Part shown: piece after piece, positions 9,991 through 18,712 of the stretch
How positions within the stretch are numbered: position 1 is the first letter of the stretch
Layout of the letters: every line of letters starts with the position of its first letter
NCBI RefSeq assembly: GCF_025628895.1
Contig: NZ_JAOTJC010000008.1
Span: forward strand, 369,315 to 433,314
Direction: 5' to 3'
From: Alteromonas salexigens
GTDB taxonomy: Bacteria; Pseudomonadota; Gammaproteobacteria; Enterobacterales; Alteromonadaceae
DNA: 64,000 bases
Translations under genes and position numbers: made by a program
Notes under the pieces: generated by a model
Databases searched by the model: none
Told to the model about the DNA's origin: nothing
The model's input: the letters and a program-made list of their open reading frames with translations, nothing else

Positions 9991-11694
9991 TTATTTAACA
10001 TCAGGGTACAGATCTGGCAACCGCGAACTCGCGCTGTTTTGCTGTCTTTTTAACGAATTTCTGGCCCGTTCCAGCGCGCTGCGCATCTCGCTGGCCTGCC
10101 AGGCTTGTGGTTGCGCGCCATAGCGGGCTGCCAGCAATTGATTGAGTTGCTGCTGTACTTCGCTGAATGTGGGGTGAGTGGACAACACCACAGCAGGGCG
10201 ATGATGGGGTAGCAGCGTGCCCAGCCAGTCGCGTAACCGCGCCTGAATGTTAGCAGATTCGCCGCTGTCTACCGCGCGCAGCAGGGCAGAAAACGCGTGT
10301 TTTTCGTTTACTGACACAGGCTGATTCACCCCGACCGGCGCGGGCGCTGTGCCCGTGCGTCGACGATAATAAAGCCAGGTAAATAGCCAGCCAGCCAGGG
10401 CGATCGCTAACGCTCCCGCTAAGTACAGATCAAAGGAGTACGTGGGGGACCGGACCGGCGCACTGTCGGCACCTGGTAATGGCGAAGCGGGTGGTGTCTC
10501 TGCCGGGCTTTGCGGTTGAGTCTGAGGTGGTGCTGAAGTGTCTGCCGCGGCAGGCGCCACAGTGATGGTACGTGCGGGCAGGGTGGCATACTCCGTTTCG
10601 CCCGTGAGTACGTTAAACCAAGGTACGGTAACTTCAGGCAACACAAAATCCCCGGCCTTGGTGGGAATAATGGCCAGTGATTCTACCCGTTGTGCTATCA
10701 GCAGGTTATCTTTTTCTACTGTGGCCGTGGAGGCCTGGTCGGGGTAAAGCTTGAATCCGGGCGGATAATGGCTGGGCAATTCCGGAAGCTGCTCCTCCAC
10801 CACACCCATGGCCGTGAATGTCAGGACCCGGGTCATCGGCTCACCCACAGTGAATGATTCCTGGTCCGGCCATTCCTCGTCGAGTCCGACAAATTCACTG
10901 GGAAGCCAGTGGTAATCAATGTCGGTGGGTACGGGTTTTACTTCAATGGTAATATCCGCCCCCACCCGGTTGACCTGTTGCGTACGGTTGAAAAAACCAA
11001 ATCGCTGGTTGCTGTCCGCGGCAATAACCTCGCCCTGGAAAACCGGACCGCGCAGTGTAAAGGTCCCGGATTTCTGCGGTACCACAGCAAAGTTTCGCTC
11101 AATCACCTGATACCGCTTGCCGTTCACAATATCAGTGTACTGCTTATCTTCGCCCACCTGCCGAATCTCTGCATTCGCCAGTTCAGGCGCCTGTAACGAC
11201 CCTTGCTCAATGCGGGTAGCCAGATGAAGTTTCGCGGTATACAGAATTTGTTGATTCAGGTACACCTCGCGGGTGTCAGCCTGGGTGGTGACAAAATAAT
11301 CCCGGGTCGCCTGAGTGCTGCCCTGAGCAACCGGAATAACTTCTATTTCAATAGGCGCGGACTGTTTACCCTCAATAGTAATGGCCGGAATGGTGAAGGT
11401 GCCCACTGCGCGGGGAAACAGGGTGGTGGTCCACACTGTCGTGCGGGTGGTGTTAAAATTCACCATCGACGTCCGGCTACTTACCGAGGTACGGCCAACC
11501 ACAAAGTCATCGAGCAGCACAGAGCTGTCAAACGCGTCGCGATCAGCATCGCCATGCGCGGTGACCGTCAGGCGTATGGCCTCGTCCAGCATTACAGGGT
11601 TATTGTCGACACTGGCCTCCACCGCCTCAACCTCAGCAAGGGCAGGCAGATGCCATCCCAAAACAGAAATTAATATAAATACCAGTGTTCTCAT
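9991..11694 (-). CDS. batD: BatD family membrane protein
   Basis: 567 residues from the ATG at 11694, which overlaps the upstream stop as TAATG; a GTG at 11700 is possible. It has a signal peptide ('LVFILISVLGWHLPALA'), a long beta-rich periplasmic region with BatD 'oxygen tolerance' repeats (to about residue 390), a Pro/Ala/Ser-rich linker (about 395-430), one membrane helix ('LAGALAIALAGWLFTWLYY', about 437-455) and a cytoplasmic C-terminal domain. It is last in the moxR-DUF58-DUF4381-batA-batB-batD operon. Bat proteins have been linked to stress and aerotolerance, but their biochemistry is not settled. Confidence 0.88.
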   Translation of the reverse strand: MRTLVFILISVLGWHLPALAEVEAVEASVDNNPVMLDEAIRLTVTAHGDADRDAFDSSVLLDDFVVGRTSVSSRTSMVNFNTTRTTVWTTTLFPRAVGTFTIPAITIEGKQSAPIEIEVIPVAQGSTQATRDYFVTTQADTREVYLNQQILYTAKLHLATRIEQGSLQAPELANAEIRQVGEDKQYTDIVNGKRYQVIERNFAVVPQKSGTFTLRGPVFQGEVIAADSNQRFGFFNRTQQVNRVGADITIEVKPVPTDIDYHWLPSEFVGLDEEWPDQESFTVGEPMTRVLTFTAMGVVEEQLPELPSHYPPGFKLYPDQASTATVEKDNLLIAQRVESLAIIPTKAGDFVLPEVTVPWFNVLTGETEYATLPARTITVAPAAADTSAPPQTQPQSPAETPPASPLPGADSAPVRSPTYSFDLYLAGALAIALAGWLFTWLYYRRRTGTAPAPVGVNQPVSVNEKHAFSALLRAVDSGESANIQARLRDWLGTLLPHHRPAVVLSTHPTFSEVQQQLNQLLAARYGAQPQAWQASEMRSALERARNSLKRQQNSASSRLPDLYPDVK

Positions 11695-13625
11695 TACCAC
11701 TCACTCCGGTTGGTTGGCATACGTTGGCGGCGACGCTGTTGTGCCTCTAACTGCATTTTGCGTTTAAGCAGATACGCCGGATCATCCGGCACCCGGCGCA
11801 ACAGGTTATCCAGTCGCTGCTGAGCTTCTTTTTGTTCTTCGGTCATTTCGCCGGCGACCCCTGCATTGCCCTCAGGTTCACCTTCGGCTTGTTCTGACTG
11901 GCTATTTTGAATTGGCGTCTGGTCTTCCTGAGCCGCTTGTTCATCGGCGGTTGTGTCGCCGGGCTGAGGCTCGCTATCCTCCGCAGACGGGGCAGGTTGG
12001 TCATCTTCGTTCTGTGGCGCCGAGTCAGCACCGCCCTGTTGGCTCTGGTCACCGGAGTCCGGTGACTCACCCTCCTGGGGCTGATCTTCCCCCTCGCCGG
12101 ACTCTCCCTGTGATTGATCCCCGTTGTCGCTGCTGCTGTCTGAAGACTCGCCATTGTCGCCTTGCTGGCTGTCAGAAGACTCGCTGTCCGATGATTGCGA
12201 GTCTTGCTGTTGCTGCTGTTTTTGCTGATCTTTCAGCGACTCCAGTAGTGCCTTATTCGTCGCTGCATCTTCGTGATCCGGATTGGCTTCAAGCACTTCT
12301 GCATATTTTTTAATAGCGGCATCCAGCTCCCCCATCTTCGCCAGTGCGTTGGCCTGATTATAAGTGGCCTGAGGGGTATTAAGCTGACTATAAGCCTGTG
12401 CTGCGGCAGCGTAGTTCCCGGCTTTGTAGTGCGCCGCGCCACGCCAGGCCGGGTTCTCAAACTGGCTGGCGGCCTGCTCAAATTGCTGCGCATCAAAGGC
12501 AGCAGCCGCTTCCTGATTATCATTTAAAAACGGACGCTGCCAGCCTGGTACCGGGTCTGCTGGCGCCTCTTGGGCGTGCGCCGGCGGCGAAAGGGGGACC
12601 AGTGCGGGCAACAGCAAAAACAGGATTATCCCGCGGCGAAAGCCGTAAGCTGCCAGAGGGATAAGCAGAAGCAGCAGATACGGACCAAGTTCCTGCCACT
12701 GGTCGCCGGCGCGGCGTTCGTCGGTACTGTCACTGCCAGACTGACGCTGACTGAGTGTGAGTTCGGCCAAATATTTAATATCCCTGTCGTCCGCTGTCAG
12801 GGTTGTAAAGCGGCCGCCGCCGGCCTGACTGATGCCCTTCAGCAGCCCACTGTCCATTTTAGGAATGACGATGGCGCCACTGGTTTGTTTTAGCAACTCA
12901 CCATCCAGCTGGCGAATAGGCGCGCCCTCGCGGGTGCCCACCCCCAGCACGCTGACGGTGTAGGGTAATTTGCGGATATATGACTGTAATTCGCTTTGCT
13001 GGTCCCGCTCAATCCCATCGGTGATCCAGTAGATGCTGCCTTGCGTGTAGCCAGCCTGCTCCAGTAAATCGGCGGCAGTCCGGATCCCCAGTAAGGGATC
13101 CGAGCCGGTTACTGGCATAATCTCAGGACTCAGGCTGGGCAGCAGGGTAGTGAGGTTACTGGCATCACTGGTAAGCGGGCTGATTACAAACGCATCCCCC
13201 GCGTAGGCCACCAGGCCCATTTCCCCTTCACCAATTTGATTCACCAAATCGATGGCTTTGTACTTGGCACGAGTAAGACGATCTGGCGACACATCGGTGG
13301 CCCGCATAGAAAGTGACATATCAATCACCACCACGTGGCCGGTATTTAACTGATAAACCGGTTGGGGCAGACGTTCCCAGGTAGGGCCCGCCAGGGCCAC
13401 TACGGCCAGTAGCCAGCCAGCGGCCAATAGCCAGAATGGCGGGCGCTGCCCCCGTCCCGCTTTCCCGGCCACCATGTGTTGATACAGGTGATTGGCCACC
13501 ACCTGCTGCCAGCCAGACTGTTTATGGCGGAGTTGCCGAACCGCAAACAACAGTGCCAGCAGTGGCAACAACGCCAGAAACCATTCGGGGCGAAGAAAAT
13601 GAAACTGGGCAAACGGTATATCCAT
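11694..13625 (-). CDS. batB: BatB-like VWA protein fused to a TPR (BatC-like) domain
   Basis: 643 residues. Two N-terminal membrane helices precede a von Willebrand A domain (about 95-290) with an intact MIDAS motif D102-M-S-L-S106. A further hydrophobic segment (about 312-350) ends in an 'AHA'-like site. TPR repeats follow (about 370-465), then a very acidic, Gln/Ser/Glu/Asp/Gly-rich stretch (about 470-600) and a basic tail. In Bacteroidetes batB and batC are separate genes; here they are one polypeptide. The start overlaps the batA stop (TAATG) and the stop overlaps the batD start the same way. Confidence 0.9.
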   Translation of the reverse strand: MDIPFAQFHFLRPEWFLALLPLLALLFAVRQLRHKQSGWQQVVANHLYQHMVAGKAGRGQRPPFWLLAAGWLLAVVALAGPTWERLPQPVYQLNTGHVVVIDMSLSMRATDVSPDRLTRAKYKAIDLVNQIGEGEMGLVAYAGDAFVISPLTSDASNLTTLLPSLSPEIMPVTGSDPLLGIRTAADLLEQAGYTQGSIYWITDGIERDQQSELQSYIRKLPYTVSVLGVGTREGAPIRQLDGELLKQTSGAIVIPKMDSGLLKGISQAGGGRFTTLTADDRDIKYLAELTLSQRQSGSDSTDERRAGDQWQELGPYLLLLLIPLAAYGFRRGIILFLLLPALVPLSPPAHAQEAPADPVPGWQRPFLNDNQEAAAAFDAQQFEQAASQFENPAWRGAAHYKAGNYAAAAQAYSQLNTPQATYNQANALAKMGELDAAIKKYAEVLEANPDHEDAATNKALLESLKDQQKQQQQQDSQSSDSESSDSQQGDNGESSDSSSDNGDQSQGESGEGEDQPQEGESPDSGDQSQQGGADSAPQNEDDQPAPSAEDSEPQPGDTTADEQAAQEDQTPIQNSQSEQAEGEPEGNAGVAGEMTEEQKEAQQRLDNLLRRVPDDPAYLLKRKMQLEAQQRRRQRMPTNRSEW

Positions 13626-14647
13626 TAACGTCCCTCACTATGCAGACGACGACCAACGGACACTTTGCGCCAGGCAGCCCGGCAGATATACACCAGCAGC
13701 GGAAGTACTGACAGCACTAGCCCCAGCATGAGCGGGTAGTAGAACAGGGCGGTGAGCGGACGCATTTTGCGGCTTTCGCCTTCGATGGGCTCAAGGGCAT
13801 CCAGGGTCTGGTATATGGCTTCCAGTTCCTGGGCGTCCCGTGCGCGAAAGTACTGGCCACCGGTTTGTTTGGCAAGCTCGGTGAGCATCCGCTCATCCAG
13901 CTCCTGAGAAGGATTAACCTGGCGGCTGCCAAAGAAGCTTTGGATTAGCATGCGATCCGCACCGACTCCGATGGTGTAAATGGTCACATCTTTATTGACT
14001 GCAAGTTCCAGCGCTTGCTCCGGCGAAATATTGCCTGCCGTATTTTGTCCGTCGGTGAGCAAAATCAGAACCTTATTCGACTCGTCTTTTTCGTCGAACC
14101 GTTTCACGGCCAGTCCGATTGCATCTCCGATGGCGGTTTGTTCACCCACCAGACCGATTACCGATTCGTTGAGCAGGGTGGCGACGGTTTCGCGGTCAAA
14201 GGTTAAGGGAGCTTGCAAGTAGGCCGTATCAGCAAACAGGATAAGGCCAAGGCGGTCGCCGACCCGACGCTTTATGAAATCGTCCAGCACCGATTTGGTC
14301 ATTGCCAGGCGATTTACCTGGCGGCCATTTACCTGCATATCATCTATTTTCATGCTGCCGGAGAGATCCACGGCCAGCATCATCTCCCGTCCCTGATCGG
14401 GGATACTCACGGGCTCACCCAGCCACTGGGGACGGGCAGCGGCGCCCAGCAAACATATCCACACCAGCACCGTCAGCACACTACGCCAGCGGCTGACACC
14501 GGCTTTGAGCGGCGCAGCAGTATACCCGGGACGTAGCGCGGGCACTTTCAGTGCGGCGTTTTGTGAATAGGCGCGGGCTGGTAACATCCAGACAAGCAAC
14601 GGCAAAGGGAGTGCCAGCCATACCCACCACCAGGCGAACTCAAACAT
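13625..14647 (-). CDS. batA: BatA-like VWA-domain membrane protein
   Basis: 340 residues from the ATG at 14647, which overlaps the DUF4381 stop (ATGTTTGA). A longer reading from 14680 would start inside the upstream gene. The N-terminus has two helices (about 5-22 and 55-70). A VWA domain follows from about 88 with complete MIDAS D94-L-S-G-S98, then a C-terminal helix (about 305-325). It is a predicted inner-membrane protein with Mg2+-dependent protein-protein binding, probably remodelled by the MoxR ATPase encoded upstream. Confidence 0.9.
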   Translation of the reverse strand: MFEFAWWWVWLALPLPLLVWMLPARAYSQNAALKVPALRPGYTAAPLKAGVSRWRSVLTVLVWICLLGAAARPQWLGEPVSIPDQGREMMLAVDLSGSMKIDDMQVNGRQVNRLAMTKSVLDDFIKRRVGDRLGLILFADTAYLQAPLTFDRETVATLLNESVIGLVGEQTAIGDAIGLAVKRFDEKDESNKVLILLTDGQNTAGNISPEQALELAVNKDVTIYTIGVGADRMLIQSFFGSRQVNPSQELDERMLTELAKQTGGQYFRARDAQELEAIYQTLDALEPIEGESRKMRPLTALFYYPLMLGLVLSVLPLLVYICRAAWRKVSVGRRLHSEGR

Positions 14648-15149
14648 TGTCTCGCTCCTGTTGCTTAGGCAGCCGTGCATGTCTCAACCATACCCTGACC
14701 CCCGCTACAGCGTCATCAAACGCGGTGGCATCAGCGGTGGTGGGCTGATAGCGCTGCGCATTCAGTTGTTGTAAGCCCCCTTGTGCCTGTGAGGCCTTTC
14801 GGGCAGGCAAGGTTTTTAACAGAAACTGCTGCCATTGCTCACCATATAAGGCTGCAACTTCAGACGAAGGATAATAAACCAGTGCCACCCGCTTCATTAA
14901 ACCGTTCAGCTGAGTGGGCCAGTCGTCATCCCGGGCAGAGACGGCGGACAGCTGACGCAGAGCTTCGCGACGGGGTCGCTGCCGGCGCCGGTGCTTTACA
15001 TAGCGGTATACACCGAAACTGACCAACATTAACACCAGCGCAATGACACACCACCATCCCCATGCAAGTGGCCATGCGCTTACCGGGTCGGGCGTGTGGA
15101 TGTCCCGCAGTTGAGCCAGCGGATCCTGGGTTGGCATACCCTGCATCAT
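14640..15149 (-). CDS. DUF4381 membrane protein of the MoxR/Bat operon
   Basis: 169 residues with one membrane helix (about 27-49, 'LAWGWWCVIALVLMLVSFGVY') followed by an arginine-rich stop-transfer sequence. The cytoplasmic tail carries the DUF4381 signature 'LMKRVALVYYPSSEVAALYGEQW' region. The start ATG overlaps the DUF58 stop by 4 nt (ATGA). DUF4381 genes occur almost only between DUF58 and batA in proteobacterial MoxR/Bat clusters. The molecular role is unknown; a scaffold for the VWA proteins is plausible. Confidence 0.88.
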   Translation of the reverse strand: MMQGMPTQDPLAQLRDIHTPDPVSAWPLAWGWWCVIALVLMLVSFGVYRYVKHRRRQRPRREALRQLSAVSARDDDWPTQLNGLMKRVALVYYPSSEVAALYGEQWQQFLLKTLPARKASQAQGGLQQLNAQRYQPTTADATAFDDAVAGVRVWLRHARLPKQQERDNV

Positions 15150-16114
15150 AATGGCCTCCTGCGCAGTTCTGCCAGCTGTTCATCCAGTGAGGCGCCGGCA
15201 CTTACATGGTTCTGACTTACTTTGGCGCGGGCAAAGAAATCAGTCAGCCGCTGGTTGTGTTGGGCGCGCCATTGCCGGTATTGCTGCTGTTCTTTTTTGT
15301 CGCCCAGTAACCAGGTTTGTAGGTTACTGCCATCTGTGACATTGACCGACTGGGTTATTCCTGTGTCAGGGAGAGCGTGCTCCATTGGATCGGTAATGGT
15401 CACCGCATTTACTTCACAATGGCGGGCAAGCTGGCTGATATGTTGTTGCGCGTTAGCAGTAAGATGATGGAAGTCGGAAATCAGGTAAACCAGACTGCCC
15501 GGTCTTGCCAGGCGCCGGGCGCGGGCGCACACATCGGTAAATCCCTCAGCCTGGGACTGCTCGTCACTCTGCTGATTCAGGCTGAATCCTTGTAGTGTAA
15601 TTAACTCATGACAAATGGCCAGCACCGCCCGCTTGCGGGATAAGGGCTTACATTCCCGGTGTTGCTGGCCGGCAAATAACAATGCCCCGACCTTGTCACC
15701 CCGACTCGCGGCTGCCCAGCTCACCAGCGCGGTAACATGGGCGGCCTGAACAGCCTTGGTAAGCAGTTGGGTACCAAACTGCATCGAGGTGGACAGATCG
15801 CACAAAATAAATACCGGCCGTTCCCGTTCTTCCCGGTAAATCTTCGTGTGGGTCTTTCCGGTGCGAGCTGTGACGCGCCAGTCAATGGCCCGGATATCGT
15901 CGCCAGGCTGGTAATGGCGGGCTTCATCAAATTCCATACCACGGCCTTTATGCCGGGTCAGGTAACCCCCTGATAACCGCGCCTGAGGCATACGCTGAGG
16001 GGTTAAATCCAGCAGCCGGGTAAATTGCTGGTACCGCACCAGCTCAGAGACGCTTAAATGCACGCCATCTGAACCCAGTGCGGTCAGTGTATGATCAGTT
16101 GAAGTTGCTCTCAT
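15146..16114 (-). CDS. DUF58 domain protein (VWA-like)
   Basis: 322 residues. The family signature spans about 58-102: 'GRGMEFDEARHYQPGDDIR' followed by the invariant Asp-Trp and 'TARTGKTHTKIYREERERPV'. A VWA-like fold follows, with 'CDLSTSM' as a MIDAS-like motif (about 106-112). It has no membrane helix and is predicted cytoplasmic. It starts on the last base of the moxR stop codon (TGATG), the usual MoxR-DUF58 pair in which the AAA+ ATPase is thought to remodel the VWA-containing partner. The target is unknown. Confidence 0.92.
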   Translation of the reverse strand: MRATSTDHTLTALGSDGVHLSVSELVRYQQFTRLLDLTPQRMPQARLSGGYLTRHKGRGMEFDEARHYQPGDDIRAIDWRVTARTGKTHTKIYREERERPVFILCDLSTSMQFGTQLLTKAVQAAHVTALVSWAAASRGDKVGALLFAGQQHRECKPLSRKRAVLAICHELITLQGFSLNQQSDEQSQAEGFTDVCARARRLARPGSLVYLISDFHHLTANAQQHISQLARHCEVNAVTITDPMEHALPDTGITQSVNVTDGSNLQTWLLGDKKEQQQYRQWRAQHNQRLTDFFARAKVSQNHVSAGASLDEQLAELRRRPL

Positions 16115-17070
16115 CAGGGTACAGGTACAGTTTCAAGTATTTTATCCAGCACGTGATTGACGGTGATCCCTTCTGCTTCAGCCTGATAAGAGAGAATAAT
16201 CCGGTGGCGTAATACGTTGTGGGCTACTGCCTGAATGTCATCCGGTCCGACGAAGTCACGACCAGCCAGCCAGGCGTGCGCCCGGGCGCACCGATCCAGT
16301 GAAATCGTGGCCCGCGGGCTTGCTCCGAACTCAATCCAGTCGGCCATATTGGCATCGTAACGGCCGGGTGTGCGGGTCGCCACGATAAGCTGAACCAGAT
16401 ATTCTTCAAGCTCGGGTGCCATGTGCAGTGCCAGCGAGGCCTTGCGGGCAGCGAAAATATCTGTTTGTGACAATGCGGATGGCACCACAGTATTGGTTTG
16501 CAGTTCTTCGCTGCGGGTGAGTCGAAGAATGTCCAGCTCAGTCGCGGCTTCCGGATAATCTATTTCAACATGCATCAGAAAGCGGTCGAGCTGCGCCTCA
16601 GGAAGCGGGTAGGTGCCTTCCTGCTCTAAGGGGTTCTGAGTGGCCATTACCAAGAACAGTTCAGGTAAGGGATAGGTTTTATTCCCCACAGTGATTTGCC
16701 GTTCGGCCATGGCTTCCAGTAAAGCGGACTGCACTTTCGCCGGCGCCCGGTTTATTTCATCGGCCAGCATCAGATTATGGAACAACGGGCCTTGCTGAAA
16801 CACAAACTCACCTGTCTCCGGGCGGTAAATGTCGGTGCCGGTCAGGTCGGCCGGCAACAAATCGGGAGTAAACTGGACCCGGTGAAAGTTACCGTCCATG
16901 CCGTTGGCTAATGCATTTATGGCCCGGGTCTTGGCCAGGCCCGGCGGGCCCTCGACTAACAAATGACCGTCGGCGAGAAGTGCGATTAATAAGCTGCGCG
17001 TCAGCGCCTGCTGCCCAATGATCTGCGAGTCCAGATACGTTTGCAATTGCCTGAATTGCTCTGCTGCCAT
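16114..17070 (-). CDS. MoxR-family AAA+ ATPase
   Basis: 318 residues from the ATG at 17070 (MAAEQFRQ); a longer frame to 17154 adds 28 residues unlike the family. Walker A GPPGLAKT is at 41-48, Walker B LADEIN at 102-107 and sensor 1 'MATQNPLEQEGTYPLPEAQLD' near 148-168. It is first in the six-gene Bat operon, all with overlaps of 1-8 nt. MoxR proteins act as chaperone-like ATPases on VWA proteins; DUF58, batA and batB here are the likely clients. Confidence 0.95.
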   Translation of the reverse strand: MAAEQFRQLQTYLDSQIIGQQALTRSLLIALLADGHLLVEGPPGLAKTRAINALANGMDGNFHRVQFTPDLLPADLTGTDIYRPETGEFVFQQGPLFHNLMLADEINRAPAKVQSALLEAMAERQITVGNKTYPLPELFLVMATQNPLEQEGTYPLPEAQLDRFLMHVEIDYPEAATELDILRLTRSEELQTNTVVPSALSQTDIFAARKASLALHMAPELEEYLVQLIVATRTPGRYDANMADWIEFGASPRATISLDRCARAHAWLAGRDFVGPDDIQAVAHNVLRHRIILSYQAEAEGITVNHVLDKILETVPVP

Positions 17071-17358
17071 ATACCAAAATCCCGTTGTGAGGTTGTTGTT
17101 GAGTGGCGAATTTAGCCCAGCCAACATAATTGCATTACAGACTATCAAACTCATATATGGTTCCGTCCGTAATCTTCAAGTCGTTGGAATGATTGTTTTT
17201 TACGACCAGTCCCCGGCAATCCCGTGCTGGGTTTGCCATGCTACAGCATACAATTAACAGATACACGCCTTGAAACAGCCCGCTGTTATAACAGGAAGCT
17301 GCGCAGCATGAGGTGATATTTGCTATTTTGTTCATTGTTTGTAAAAATCAGCAACCAT

Positions 17359-17375
17359 TACAGGTCAGACCACTT
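17359..17375. promoter_or_regulatory. FadR-operator-like palindrome upstream of fadI
   Basis: A 17-nt sequence with perfect central palindrome ggtcagacc (17363-17371), 27 nt before the fadI ATG. FadR operators share the core TGGTCNGACCA; here the outer T is A. FadR controls fadIJ in E. coli, so an acyl-CoA-responsive site is plausible. No binding evidence can be seen here. Confidence 0.4.
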
Positions 17376-17401
17376 AGGTGGCAAAACACACAGGTGCACT
17401 A

Positions 17402-18712
17402 ATGGCAGCAAAACAATCAGTAACCACTCGCGAAGGTGATCGCATCGCGATAGTGGCGGGACTCAGAACGCCATTCGCAAAAATGGCGACAAATTTCCAC
17501 GGCGTGCCCGCCGTGGACTTAGGAAAGATGGTCGTCAACGAGATGTTGATTCGACACGGCGTTAAGCCAGAGTGGGTCGACCAGGTGGTTTACGGCCAGG
17601 TTGTACAAATGCCGGAAGCACCAAACATCGCCCGTGAAATTGTGCTGGGCACTGGCATGAATGTGCATACCGATGCGTACAGTGTGTCCCGGGCCTGTGC
17701 AACCAGCTTCCAGTCCACCGTAAACATTGCCGAAAGCATGATGGCTGGCACCGTACAGGTAGGGGTAGCCGGTGGAGCAGACTCCACGTCGGTTTCGCCC
17801 ATTGGGGTATCGAAAAACCTCGCCCGGGCGCTGGTGGATCTGCAGAAAACGAAAACCATGGGTCAGAAATGGAACGTATTTAAAAAGCTTCGTTTCAAAG
17901 ACTTGTTGCCGGTTCCCCCTGCGGTGGCAGAATATTCTACTGGTCTGTCTATGGGCCAGACGGCCGAGCAGATGGCAAAAACACACCATATCGACCGAAG
18001 CGAGCAGGACAAGCTTGCTCATCGCTCGCATTCCTTAGCTGCGCAAAGCTGGGAAGAAGGAAAACTGGACGGCGAAGTGATGACCGCCTATCCGGAACCA
18101 TTTAAAGGTGCCCTGGAGCGGGACAACAACATCCGGTTTGATTCTAAGCTGGAAGGCTACGCCAAGCTGCGGCCGGTATTTGACAAAAAATACGGGTCGG
18201 TGACCGCGGCCAATGCAACACCGCTCACCGACGGCGCGTCGGCAGTACTTATGATGACGGAAAGCCGGGCGAAAGCACTGGGTTATACGCCTTTAGGTTA
18301 CATCAAGAGCTATGCGTTCTCGGCCATTGATGTATGGGAAGATATGCTGATGGGGCCGTCGTACGCGACACCTGTTGCCCTGGACAGAGCAGGGATGACC
18401 CTGAATGACCTGACCCTGATTGAAATGCATGAGGCGTTTGCGGCGCAGACACTGGCAAACGTTAAAATGTTTGCCAGCGATAAATTCGCCAGAGAAAAGC
18501 TCGGCCGTGATAAAGCCACCGGTGAAATCGATATGGATAAGTTTAATGTTATGGGCAGCTCAATTGCGTATGGTCATCCGTTCGCGGCGACCGGCACACG
18601 CATGATCACGCAGATGCTCAATGAACTGAATCGCCGTGGCGGTGGTACCGGACTGGTCACTGCCTGTGCGGCGGGTGGACTGGGCGCAGCAATGATAGTG
18701 GAGACAGAATAA
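17402..18712 (+). CDS. fadI: 3-ketoacyl-CoA thiolase, FadI subunit
   Basis: 436 residues from the ATG at 17402, preceded by CAGGTG. A GTG at 17378 would add 8 residues; the chosen start gives E. coli FadI length. It cleaves 3-ketoacyl-CoA with CoA to acetyl-CoA and a shortened acyl-CoA, the last step of beta-oxidation. The acylated Cys is C99 in '[10 protein letters not shown]'. The distal motifs '[11 protein letters not shown]' and '[12 protein letters not shown]' carry the catalytic His and second Cys. It overlaps fadJ by one base, forming the FadIJ trifunctional complex operon. Confidence 0.96.
   Translation: MAAKQSVTTREGDRIAIVAGLRTPFAKMATNFHGVPAVDLGKMVVNEMLIRHGVKPEWVDQVVYGQVVQMPEAPNIAREIVLGTGMNVHTDAYSVSRACATSFQSTVNIAESMMAGTVQVGVAGGADSTSVSPIGVSKNLARALVDLQKTKTMGQKWNVFKKLRFKDLLPVPPAVAEYSTGLSMGQTAEQMAKTHHIDRSEQDKLAHRSHSLAAQSWEEGKLDGEVMTAYPEPFKGALERDNNIRFDSKLEGYAKLRPVFDKKYGSVTAANATPLTDGASAVLMMTESRAKALGYTPLGYIKSYAFSAIDVWEDMLMGPSYATPVALDRAGMTLNDLTLIEMHEAFAAQTLANVKMFASDKFAREKLGRDKATGEIDMDKFNVMGSSIAYGHPFAATGTRMITQMLNELNRRGGGTGLVTACAAGGLGAAMIVETE

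Noticed and set aside
11203-11673. 156-codon plus-strand frame within batD
   Set aside because: Antisense shadow; lies over a clear BatD coding region.
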